Shown piece by piece: positions 35,526 to 45,100 of a DNA stretch of 64,000 nt. Position 1 is the stretch's first letter. The number at the start of each line of letters is the position of its first letter. The stretch lies in NCBI RefSeq assembly GCF_000348685.1, contig NZ_ANLA01000009.1, positions 1 through 64,000 on the forward strand. The letters run 5' to 3'. The translations under genes and the position numbers were made by a program. Source of the stretch: Xanthomarina gelatinilytica (GTDB lineage Bacteria; Bacteroidota; Bacteroidia; Flavobacteriales; Flavobacteriaceae). A model generated the notes under the pieces. That model saw only the letters and a program-made list of their open reading frames with translations, ran no database searches and had not been told where the DNA came from.

Positions 35526-35553
35526 AAAACTCCAGCAAACCTGCTGGAGTTTT
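35526..35553 (-). terminator. Hairpin terminator closing the surface-protein/RHS operon
   Basis: AAAACTCCAGCA (35526-35537) and TGCTGGAGTTTT (35542-35553) form a perfect 12-bp stem with a 4-nt loop. On the minus strand it is followed by a T-run (TTTTTTATTTT). It overlaps the last codons of the 35552 gene and separates that operon from the restriction operon. Confidence 0.85.
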
Positions 35554-36469
35554 AATATCCATATTTTTTAAGTTCAGGAAGCAACTCTCCTTGACAGTTT
35601 AAATTACTTGAACCATTAGGTTGATAAATTAAACCAGCTGCTTCAGTAATAGATAGTGAGTTGTCTAACTCACAAGTAATTGATTTACCTTCCCAATCAG
35701 GGAAAAATGATACTTCGAAAGTGGTTTTGACCTTGCAACCTTTTTCTCCCATACCAACAATTTCGTATTGGGTTTTTTGAGAGTATGGTTTTAATATCTC
35801 GTCAATACCAATTGCAGAGGTACAGTTTTTAAATGCAGTTTCAAAACATCCTTTAGAACCACAGTTATAGCTTTTTTGAGCAATAGTAGCTTCACTTTCT
35901 ATAAGTTCTGTGATAAATTCTGAATCTTGATTTTGAGAATCTTCTGCATCTGAAGGCTGAAATGTATAACTGTTGTTACTGTTTGTAGTGTCAGGTTCTT
36001 GAACTGGATTTGCTATTTCATTGGCATAGGCGTCACTTAATGAGGCTTTTTCGGTTTGAAGAAGGTATTTACCGTTATCTTGTGAGATGTTGGTTACTTT
36101 TCTTAAAAATCCAAGTGGCGCATTGTCTAAAACGCCAGCAACCACAATGTCATTTACTTTAATGTCGTGGTTATTATTAGTTAATGTAACTTGGGTTTCT
36201 GTAACCAAAGCAACGTCTGTGTTTTCTAGGGTTACTGTTTTAGCATTATTTTCAATGTTGGTGTTTGAGGTGTTTTCTGTTTCTTGGATTATATTTGGTT
36301 GTTCAATCTGTTCTATTTCTGCAACTTGATTTTGGTCAATATTTTGAATTTGAGTACTATTGTTTTTTAGCATTTCAAGTAGCACATTATCATTCATTTC
36401 ATTGTAGCCAATAAGTCCACCAGCAATGAGTACTGGAATTAAAAAAGGTAAAATAGCATTTAGTTTCAT
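35552..36469 (-). CDS. Membrane-anchored or secreted hypothetical protein, 305 residues
   Basis: The N terminus (KLNAILPFLIPVLIAGGLIG) is a signal anchor or uncleaved signal. An Asn/Gln-rich low-complexity stretch (about 35-90) follows, then a small domain VNDIVVAGVLDNAPLGFLRK with YLLQTEKASLSDA. This pattern recurs in the lipoprotein encoded just upstream (IKKGNVIVDYSNGGRLWIIK). The C-terminal part holds five Cys residues (CGSKGCFETAFKNC, GCKVKT, CELD, NCQG), suggesting disulfides outside the cytoplasm. It is the last gene of the operon. Function is unknown. Confidence 0.65.
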   Translation of the reverse strand: MKLNAILPFLIPVLIAGGLIGYNEMNDNVLLEMLKNNSTQIQNIDQNQVAEIEQIEQPNIIQETENTSNTNIENNAKTVTLENTDVALVTETQVTLTNNNHDIKVNDIVVAGVLDNAPLGFLRKVTNISQDNGKYLLQTEKASLSDAYANEIANPVQEPDTTNSNNSYTFQPSDAEDSQNQDSEFITELIESEATIAQKSYNCGSKGCFETAFKNCTSAIGIDEILKPYSQKTQYEIVGMGEKGCKVKTTFEVSFFPDWEGKSITCELDNSLSITEAAGLIYQPNGSSNLNCQGELLPELKKYGY

Positions 36470-36509
36470 AAATACTATTTTACCAGTTTTTTAGTTTTTT
36501 GGAAATTAA

Positions 36510-39500
36510 TTATTGACTACAGTTACCGTCTATGATGTCTTGTTGTGTTGGGTTGTAGGCGTTATTACTTATACTAAAACTTCCTGTAAAATTACCATTT
36601 ATAAATAGATTTGTTAGCCCACAATAATCTGCAATATCACTGTATGAAGAAGAAAAGTTACCATCTAATAGGTCTACATTGGATATCCAGTTTAAATCAA
36701 CAAACCGACTATTTTGAATAGAAACATTTCCATTTATGGCCTGGATATTTGATAAACCACTTACATTTTCAAGGTTTAAGTTCTGGTATAAGATTAAGTC
36801 TCCATTTAAAGAAGTAACATTACTTAGAGCATTAATGTTTTCAAGATTCATTGTATACATTATTCTCAATCCGCCATTTATAATCTGTAAATTAGATAAA
36901 GCATCAATGTTTTCCAATGAGTTTCCTGCTAAAGATAGATCATTAACATTAATAAGATTTTCTAATCCATCTAAACTTGTAATTCCTGTATACTCAATTA
37001 ACAAACTCCCATTGAAACTAATGACATTTGAAAACATATTTAAATTATTCAAAGGGAAATCATTTAAGCTTAGACCATTTCCAATAGTTGTTAAGTTTGA
37101 TAGCCCGTCAATATCATATAAAAGTTGACAATATGATATTTCTAAACTCCCTCCAATTATTGTTAGGTTTGAAAAGCCATTTAAATCAGATAATTGAAAA
37201 TTATGTGATAGACGAATATTTCCTGTGACCTCTGTAAGGTTTATAAGTGCATCAATATTAGTAATAGAGTTGTAACCATTATAAATTAATAAATTACCTT
37301 CAATTTTTGAATAATTATTTGAACCAAAATTATCAACTTGAACTTGAGTTTGTAAAACAACATTTCCAACAAATGTACCACCATCCACCTGTCCTTCATC
37401 TGTAGTAAAACTCCAAATAGGTGATGTTGCTAAAACAGTATTGGTGTTACTAATAGTTTCTACATACCAATAATAGGTTGTGTTTTCTTGTAAATTAGAA
37501 TAGCCGTAAGTGGTTTGGCTACCTAAATCAAATTGTGTTGTAGGATTTGTATTGGTGTCAAAATACAGTCTATACGTCGCATCAGTTGGTGTATTTGCGC
37601 CTGCTGTAAAAGAAAGGTTTCCATCTAAGGTTAAATTAGTTGCACCATCATTTGGTGTAGGGTTTGTTACAGGCTGTGTATTTGCAGTATTTGTTAGTGT
37701 GGTAAAGCTCCATATAGGTGATGTTGCTAAAACAGTATTAGTGCTGCTTATTGTTTCTATATACCAATAATACTGTGTTCCCTCTTGTAGGTTTGCGTAG
37801 TTTAAGGTGTTTGTATTAGCATCAAGGTTATAAACTGTTGTAGGGTTTGTGTTGGTGTCAAAATACACTTTAAACGTGGCATCTGTTGGTGTGTTAGCAC
37901 CTTCTGTAAATGATAAATTACCGTTTAAAGTAATATCTGTTGCTCCGTTTGTTGGGTTTGGTGTGTGGGCAGGATTAACAGTAGTTGTGCTTTCAGCTGT
38001 AGCAGATAAGTTGATTTCAGTTGCTTGAATAATATTTCCATTTCCATCTTTTACATAGGCTGTAGCATTTTGTACACCAGTAGTATTGCTAAGTGTCCAA
38101 GTATTTACTGCAACACCACCTGCATCAGTGATTATGTAATCTGAACTAAAACTACCATCTGTAGTTTCAAAAAACACTGGCACGCCAGCAACGGTTTCTC
38201 CTGCACTATTTTTTACCTCAATTTCAATAGGCGATGACAAAACTGAATTAACCTGCCCTGTTTGGTTATTGCCTACAGTAACTTGAGCGGTTTCAGGTGA
38301 AGTGAATAAATCATAATTGAAAATATTTCCTGACGCACTTGCTATTGAAGTTGATAATTCATCTATATGAAAAATAGATACATCTAGACTTGTATTATAA
38401 TCTACTCCTAAATCTATTTCGGTATCCCAAGTTATAGGTGCGTTTTGAATGGATGCATTTACATTCAATTCTTCATAAGCAATCAGTTCCCCTTTTGGAC
38501 CTAATAATCCAAAAGCATAAACCTCTACTTCTGGAACAATTTCTAAACGTTGGTTAAGATTAAAGTCTCCATTTATTGAATTAGCTAGGTTAGTTTCTAC
38601 ATTTTGATACTCTGGTTGAAAAGTAGGTATAGAAAATAGCCCATCATAACTTGCTCTTGCTTCAAAATTATTTTTTGTTGAAATTTCTGGTGTAATGTTT
38701 AATTGAGCTTCAGTTGTAGCGGTTAATCTAGCCTTTAAAGTCACCTTTATTGATGCAGCAAAATATGGTGGGATAGGGATGATTTTAGTATAGCTTCCTA
38801 GTTCTTTATCAATAGGTTCAATTAAATTAACAGAACCATTGGTCGTGGCTTCGATATCTAATTTTATATCTGTGTCTATTGTTGTGTAAATAGAAGAATC
38901 AAATTCTTGTAAACTACCAATATTTACAGGAACACCAACCAAAACAGTACTTAAAGGTAAATATTTATAACGCATATCTACAGCGTTATTTACTTGTAAG
39001 CTGCCTTCAGGAATAGTTACATTAAAGGTGTTTGAACTATTTGAATATAATTGAACATTCGTCAAGTTTACATATACAGTATTGTTGTTTACAGAAAGCG
39101 TTACACCGTCGGTAACAGATTGTTCATTAATAGAAATGTTTGGTAAATTAACAGTAACTAATGGATCGGTACCACTATATAATTTGAATTTTCCTGATTC
39201 TAATTTATCAGGATTTGAGGATGCATTTTTAGCTCTATTGGTAGGTGTGGCTACTTCGACAATAGCATTAGTGAAAAATGTATCTAAAGACCCTAAAATT
39301 GCAGTAATACCATTTGTTCTACCACTTGTACTTGAAGGGGCATTTTTAATTATCCAAAGTCTTCCTCCGTTTGAATAATCTACAATAACATTCCCTTTTT
39401 TAATTTTTTCAGGATTGGTAGCTTCTACGTTAATAGTATATTCTGTTCCAAAATCATTAGTTGTTGGTACTTGATTTACTATTTCAATAGCTGTTGGACT

Positions 39501-39650
39501 GTACACAACTAGCGTATCTTGATTGATTGGTTTTACGTCTATTTGTAAACCTAATTCGTTGTATTGCGGACTATTGTCTGGGTTCGTATCATCATCTTTG
39601 TTACAGCCTATAAATACAATTAGAATTATTAGAAGAAGTACTTTTTTCAT
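36510..39650 (-). CDS. Large surface lipoprotein with FN3-like and leucine-rich repeat domains
   Basis: I use the start at 39650 (MKKVLLLIILIVFIGCNKDD), a lipoprotein signal with Cys16; an in-frame ATG 39 bp earlier would bury it. The product is about 1046 residues. It has an N-terminal region shared in part with the 35552 protein, a Big_1-like domain (VTVGNNQTGQVNSVLSSPIE, VPVFFETTDGSF), and two almost identical FN3-like units (GNLSFTEGANTPTDATFKVY and GNLSFTAGANTPTDATYRLY). It ends in leucine-rich repeats of the receptor-L/BspA kind (LINLTEVTGNIRLS, GLSNLTTIGNGLSLN). Likely a surface adhesin or binding protein. Confidence 0.75.
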   Translation of the reverse strand: MKKVLLLIILIVFIGCNKDDDTNPDNSPQYNELGLQIDVKPINQDTLVVYSPTAIEIVNQVPTTNDFGTEYTINVEATNPEKIKKGNVIVDYSNGGRLWIIKNAPSSTSGRTNGITAILGSLDTFFTNAIVEVATPTNRAKNASSNPDKLESGKFKLYSGTDPLVTVNLPNISINEQSVTDGVTLSVNNNTVYVNLTNVQLYSNSSNTFNVTIPEGSLQVNNAVDMRYKYLPLSTVLVGVPVNIGSLQEFDSSIYTTIDTDIKLDIEATTNGSVNLIEPIDKELGSYTKIIPIPPYFAASIKVTLKARLTATTEAQLNITPEISTKNNFEARASYDGLFSIPTFQPEYQNVETNLANSINGDFNLNQRLEIVPEVEVYAFGLLGPKGELIAYEELNVNASIQNAPITWDTEIDLGVDYNTSLDVSIFHIDELSTSIASASGNIFNYDLFTSPETAQVTVGNNQTGQVNSVLSSPIEIEVKNSAGETVAGVPVFFETTDGSFSSDYIITDAGGVAVNTWTLSNTTGVQNATAYVKDGNGNIIQATEINLSATAESTTTVNPAHTPNPTNGATDITLNGNLSFTEGANTPTDATFKVYFDTNTNPTTVYNLDANTNTLNYANLQEGTQYYWYIETISSTNTVLATSPIWSFTTLTNTANTQPVTNPTPNDGATNLTLDGNLSFTAGANTPTDATYRLYFDTNTNPTTQFDLGSQTTYGYSNLQENTTYYWYVETISNTNTVLATSPIWSFTTDEGQVDGGTFVGNVVLQTQVQVDNFGSNNYSKIEGNLLIYNGYNSITNIDALINLTEVTGNIRLSHNFQLSDLNGFSNLTIIGGSLEISYCQLLYDIDGLSNLTTIGNGLSLNDFPLNNLNMFSNVISFNGSLLIEYTGITSLDGLENLINVNDLSLAGNSLENIDALSNLQIINGGLRIMYTMNLENINALSNVTSLNGDLILYQNLNLENVSGLSNIQAINGNVSIQNSRFVDLNWISNVDLLDGNFSSSYSDIADYCGLTNLFINGNFTGSFSISNNAYNPTQQDIIDGNCSQ

Positions 39651-39761
39651 CTTAACAAGATTTAGGATTATCTCGCTAAAATGCAACACTTTACAGTCAA
39701 TAAAAAACTAAAAGGAAAATGTGGGTTTTTTAAATGAATATGTTTAAATATGTGTATTATT

Positions 39762-40763
39762 TTAATTCACGGTAAAGGTAAAAACTTCCCCAACATTAGT
39801 TGCACCATCGGTATCTGTAACCCATATAGACCATTGATATGTGGTTCCAGTATTTAACCCAGTTACTTCATAACTTGAAATGTTAGCAGTTTCTTCAATT
39901 AAAACTAAATCTTGTCCTACTTCAGAAAAATAGACCTTGTAACTTAAATCACCAGCTGTTGTTTCGTTATCGCTTCCCTGCCATTGTAAGAGTGGTGATT
40001 GGTCTGAAAGTGTTGCTTCGTCTTCAGGGTAATAATATTCAATTTGTGGAATAGTATTGTTGGTACCATCTCCTTGGGTATAGAGACTTCGGGTTTCACT
40101 AAAGCTACTGTTATCAATGGCATTAATGGCTTCAACTTTCCAATATAAGGCTGTACTTTGAGGTAAGCCAACATTGTAAAATGTATTTGTAGTCTCATAG
40201 ATATCGACATTACTATCAAAATTTGAGGATTGAGAAATGTATAGTTTGTATTCAATACTACTATTTGATACATCAGTAGATGCTTCCCATTCAAAGGTTA
40301 TATTGTCATTTGAGCACTCGGTTTCGTGTAAAGGAAAAATAAGTTGAGGTGGCAAAGGTGTTAATGCATCTTGTATATAAAACGACCATGTTTGGCTATA
40401 ATTACTCCAATTGTTATTTGAATCTAGTGCTCGTACCTTCCAAAAATAGGTGTGGTTTGGTTCTAGATAATGATAGAAAGAAATACCTTGAGCCATCTCA
40501 CTATGCGATGTAGTAAAATTGGCATTCGTATCGAAAGTTATTTGATAATTAACCACATCGTTATCTGGATCGCTTGCCTGTGTCCATTCAAAATACAATA
40601 ACTCATCGACCTCTTGGGTAACTATAGTTGAATTATTGTTAGGCGAAATCAAGCTTGGTGGACTTGGTGGAATATTATTATTTGTTGTTCCACCAGAACC
40701 ATCGTCATCACTTCCACAAGCGACTATTATTAAACACGTAAAAACATAAATTACCTTTTTCAT
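39762..40763 (-). CDS. Lipoprotein with three FN3-like domains
   Basis: This 333-residue protein has lipobox TCLIIVACGSDDDG (Cys16). The mature part has three tandem fibronectin-type units with the motif LYFEWTQASDPDNDVVNYQI, ITFEWEASTDVSNSSIEYKL and PLLQWQGSDNETTAGDLSYK, each ending in TYFWKVRALD, LYWKVEAIN or TYQWSIWVTD. It is a surface protein, probably for binding or spacing. It overlaps the preceding T9SS-cargo gene by 4 bp, so the two are translated together. Confidence 0.75.
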   Translation of the reverse strand: MKKVIYVFTCLIIVACGSDDDGSGGTTNNNIPPSPPSLISPNNNSTIVTQEVDELLYFEWTQASDPDNDVVNYQITFDTNANFTTSHSEMAQGISFYHYLEPNHTYFWKVRALDSNNNWSNYSQTWSFYIQDALTPLPPQLIFPLHETECSNDNITFEWEASTDVSNSSIEYKLYISQSSNFDSNVDIYETTNTFYNVGLPQSTALYWKVEAINAIDNSSFSETRSLYTQGDGTNNTIPQIEYYYPEDEATLSDQSPLLQWQGSDNETTAGDLSYKVYFSEVGQDLVLIEETANISSYEVTGLNTGTTYQWSIWVTDTDGATNVGEVFTFTVN

Positions 40764-41692
40764 TCTTTAATAATTTTAAATGTTGTTTCGCCTAGCTTTG
40801 GGAAGGTAGCGAGATATACACCTATTGGTAAGTGTTGAATTGAAATTTCAATTTGATTATTGGATATTGTTGGTGCAAATTCGCCAACCAAACGACCATT
40901 TACATCAAATAACTGTACTTCTAAAATCGTTACATCGTCTATTGTGGGAATAGTGAAATACACCTTGTCGTTTGTAGGGTTTGGGTATAAGGTAATGGCA
41001 TCGACTACACTTAAGGTTTCTCTAAAGATTCCTTCACAAGCTTTTGCAGTTGTTACTTCAACCACATCGCCATGTAGTGCATCAAAGGTAAATTCAGATT
41101 CATTGGTGGTGCCAATTACCTCATCATTTAATTTAATAGTAAAAGGTGCTGTACCTTTGGTCATTTCAACGGTAAAACGGCCATTGGTGTTTGCCATTCT
41201 ACTTACAGCTTCTAATGGTTCGGGTTCATCGAGGTTTAAGATGAAAGTCTTTTTATAAATAGAGTTATCAATGCCATCAATAGTTACAAATACAAAGTAT
41301 TCGCCACCTTCAAGGTAATCAATATTTAATGTCCAATCGTTAGTTGTTGATAGCTGAAAGGTTTCATTAAAACTATTGTCTGGACTATCTATTTCTATGT
41401 TATAGGTGTTTTTTCTATCCACTTCTATGTGGATGATGCCATCACTGCTATTTATACAAGTTAAACCAACAGTTGATATATTGTAGTTGTTTTGTGGTAA
41501 TTCTACGTCTATGGTTTTACCAAGACGATTACCCAAATTATCGTATTGATACTCGTAAACAATACCATTATTAAAAACAACCTTTACCAAACGGTTAAGG
41601 TTGTCGTACTCATAGGCGCGTTGTTCTTCATGCCAATTTTGGGCGAATAGGGTGATTGGTAATAGGAATAGTAAGTGTATTAGGTTTTTCAT
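40760..41692 (-). CDS. Secreted T9SS cargo protein with RHS-like N-terminal repeat
   Basis: This 310-residue protein has a signal peptide (about 1-18), then one RHS/YD-type repeat (EYDNLNRLVKVVFNNGIVYE, YQYDNLGNRLGKTID). A SprB-like or adhesive beta domain follows, and a C-terminal type IX secretion sorting domain (ITLYPNPTNDKVYFTIPTID, LPIGVYLATF, TTFKIIKE). It should cross the outer membrane through the T9SS. A YD repeat beside a full RHS protein suggests that it derives from the RHS gene or works with it. The gene lies 6 bp after the candidate immunity gene. Confidence 0.8.
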   Translation of the reverse strand: MKNLIHLLFLLPITLFAQNWHEEQRAYEYDNLNRLVKVVFNNGIVYEYQYDNLGNRLGKTIDVELPQNNYNISTVGLTCINSSDGIIHIEVDRKNTYNIEIDSPDNSFNETFQLSTTNDWTLNIDYLEGGEYFVFVTIDGIDNSIYKKTFILNLDEPEPLEAVSRMANTNGRFTVEMTKGTAPFTIKLNDEVIGTTNESEFTFDALHGDVVEVTTAKACEGIFRETLSVVDAITLYPNPTNDKVYFTIPTIDDVTILEVQLFDVNGRLVGEFAPTISNNQIEISIQHLPIGVYLATFPKLGETTFKIIKE

Positions 41693-41698
41693 GTTTTT

Positions 41699-42133
41699 CT
41701 AATTAACTAATTTAAATGTTCCTCCTCCAGAAAATTGATTTTTATAAACAATACATTTTTTATCTAAAATATTTATTCCATTTTTCAAGAATCTTGATGG
41801 TTTATTATCTAAAACACCATCAACTAAATCATCATAATTATAGTTTTTTATTGCATCATAAATTTTATCAACATTAATAATTAGGATTACCCCAGTATCT
41901 GAGGATAGTGTTTTTAAATCATTAACTGAATTTTCTGTTTCCTTTAGTATTGGTTTTATGCATTTACCTTTAAAACTACCAACATATTCTGCAAAAGGAG
42001 AATCCATATAAGGGAAAACATTTTTTCTGATTTCATTTAAATTAATTTGATTCCTTTCTTTTGATAAATAGTTCTTAATATCATTAAAATATAAAGCATC
42101 AATTAATATATATTTTTCCTTTTTAAAAATCAT
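41699..42133 (-). CDS. Candidate immunity protein for the RHS toxin
   Basis: This 144-residue cytoplasmic protein has no signal peptide, unlike every secreted neighbour, and starts 8 bp after the RHS toxin stop. The sequence (KYILIDALYFNDIKNYLSKE; TGVILIINVDKIYDAIKNYN; CIVYKNQFSGGGTFKLVN) has no family I recognise. In polymorphic toxin loci the gene directly after the toxin tip encodes the cognate inhibitor. The immunity call is inference from position, size and lack of signal. Confidence 0.55.
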   Translation of the reverse strand: MIFKKEKYILIDALYFNDIKNYLSKERNQINLNEIRKNVFPYMDSPFAEYVGSFKGKCIKPILKETENSVNDLKTLSSDTGVILIINVDKIYDAIKNYNYDDLVDGVLDNKPSRFLKNGINILDKKCIVYKNQFSGGGTFKLVN

Positions 42134-42141
42134 AATTGTTT

Positions 42142-45100
42142 TTAATACTTAATGTAATTTAAATGGTCAAGACCAAAATCTTGAAGAAGACTCTCTCCGA
42201 AATAAAATACTTCAGAAGCATTTGCATTGGGATTATTTTCAATAAATTCAAGCCATCTTTGATTCCATCTACCAATAAACTTACCATCTAGACCTTTACC
42301 ATGAACCCCTCTTAAATGAGCTCTTTGACTTAATGGAATGGTAAAATCATTAATTGAAATACCTCTTTTTGCAAACCAGCTTCCAAATTGTTGAGGAAAT
42401 ATATGATGCTTATGCAATGATGAAGCCCCCTCAATTAATAACTGCCCACCTTGAACAATTTCATCACTATATTTAGCTGCATATTTACCACCTTTAGCCA
42501 AATAACTACCAGGTGCAGGTGTAAATACCGCCATAAAATCCCAAAAGAATAACCCCGCATTTTCTAAATTTGGGTTATTATATAATGAGTAACTACTTTC
42601 TCCCAGAGATGCAACATCTAATGCTGTTTCCCAATAATTTCCAGTTTTGTCTATCCCACTTATCGGATTATTCTCAGCATAAGGATACAAATTCGTACTC
42701 CAAATTGGGTCTTGAGTTAAGAAACGTCCAAGTTTAGCATCATAATATCTCGCCTTTATATAATATAACCCATTGTGTGTGGTTACATCGTTCATTATAC
42801 CGTATTTACCTAAATATGTAAATAAACCAAAGGTTTCTGTGTCTGTAGTTTGTTGCGTTACCACATTACCAAAATCATCATATTTATTAAAGTGATTGAA
42901 GGCAATATAACCCTGTGGATTACTTCTAAAAACTACACTACCACGTATGTCTCCGTGAAAGTAATTGGTAATGAGTCCTGATGGAGTAACTGAAAACTCT
43001 AAACCAGAAGCTCCATATACATAGAATACTTGTTCGTTAGTAGTAGGGTTATACTCTTTAATAACATTGTTATTGATAATATCCCACACATAGCGTTTGG
43101 TTTCTGGTGTTGTTGTGCTTTGTAGTATGTTTTTCTGTACTCGGTTACCATAGGCATCGTATTGTAATTGGAAATCAATATTGGTAGTTCCGTTATTTCC
43201 TGTAACGCTGGTAAGTTGGTCATCAATATTGTATTGATAGTTGATATTTCCTTTTTGTATAGTGTTACCATCGGTATCAACGGTTAATGTTTCACTTCCT
43301 GCTTGGGTTATGTGATTAGTTGAATTGTAGGCATAGGTTTCGTCTTGTAGGTTAAACTGTTGGTCTTCTTCGTTTTCAATAGCTTCATAATACCTACTGT
43401 TGTCAGTGAGTACATTTCCTGCAACATCAAGGGTTACTTCTTGGCTAAACAAGACATCTAAACCTCCCATGTCGTTATGGCGAATATGCTCAATTTTGGT
43501 TAGTCTTCCTGCATCATCATACGAGTATTGAGCTTCAATAACTTGGTCGGTATGATAAAAGATTTTATCTAATCTGTTGTCATCAAGGTAGAGGTATTCT
43601 ACTGCTGTTTGAGTTGTTCCATTTGTAGTTGTTCGTATTTCTTGCAGTCTGTTTTTTGCATCGTAGTAGTAGTGCACATGAAAATCAGAAGGACTATCTG
43701 GGTAGTATATACGTGTTATGTTGCCTACATTGTCATAATCGTAAGTAATGGTGTTGTTGGGATCGTTGTCTATTTCGACTTCATCTAATCGGTTTAAGGT
43801 GTCATAATCAAAATTGTAGCGTAAATCGTCAGAAGCTATGCTAGAAATTAATCCTTCTTTTTTGCCGTCACTACTGCCATAATAATCTATGTCTGAAATA
43901 GTTCCTGCTTCATTAAGTTTTCCATCACTTAAATAATCATAATTAATTTCTTGCCCACTTGGTTTTATATATTTATCTAATGTACCATCATCGTTGTATT
44001 CATATTGCTTTACTAACGAGCCAAAAGTCTCACTAACAACTTGGTCTTCGGTATTGTAGGTAAAACTTGTATTTACACCATTTGCATTGGTAATGGTAAT
44101 AAGGTTGTCGTTTTGGTCATAATTAAATGTGGTGGTTAAACCACCGATATTAGTATGACTGGTTAGGTTATCGTTATCATCATGGATAAAAGATGATGTT
44201 TGGTTATTTATGGTTTGGGAAAGTAAGCGATTAACACCATCGTAACTAAAGGTAGAACTTAAGCCTTCAGGTGCATACATAAGTGATACCACACCATCAC
44301 TTTCATAGGTGTAGTTTATGGTTATGCCCTCTTGATTGGTAACAGACGTTACTTGACCAAAACTGTCATAACCAAAGGTAACACTATGCCCTAAAGCATC
44401 TACAATAGATGTTAGATTGTTGTTGCTATCATAGTTAAAAAAAGTGTCGTTACCATTGGCATCTTGATAGTGAATGAGGTTGTTATTGCTATCGTATTCA
44501 AAATCCTCATCGGTAATGCCCTCTTTTTGTATTTCGGTTACATTGCCATTAGTATCGTATTCATAATCTATATCTAAACCATTAATGTTAATGTTGGTTG
44601 GTAAAAGCGCATTAACATTTGTTGGATTTGGGTAGCTAATATTAATATCTTGGGTATCATTTTGAAAATGAGTAACCATACCAACACTGTTAAATTCATA
44701 ATCAAAATCTTGGGTGTCGCCTATAGTTGGCATAGGCATCGTTACCGTAGATGTAATAGCATCATAGTTACTGTAATCTACATTTATTAATATTGAAGGA
44801 TTATCGTTAATTTGATAGGCATTTAACTTTCCATCATTATCATCGTCATATTCAGCGGTAACGCTGTTGCCTTCAGGCAACCTTACTTTTCGTAATAAAT
44901 ATTGTTGGTATGCGTGTTCATCAGGTACGTCATCATCAGTAGCGAGATAGTAGTAGCGTGTATCTTGTCCTTTTGCGTCATAGAAGCGTTTAAGACGATT
45001 GATATCATTCGTATAAGTGAAGCTAATTTGTCTATTAATAGGGTCTTCTATGTAATCAATAAGGTCTGTATTGTTGTGATAGTAAAAGTGTAATTTTTTT

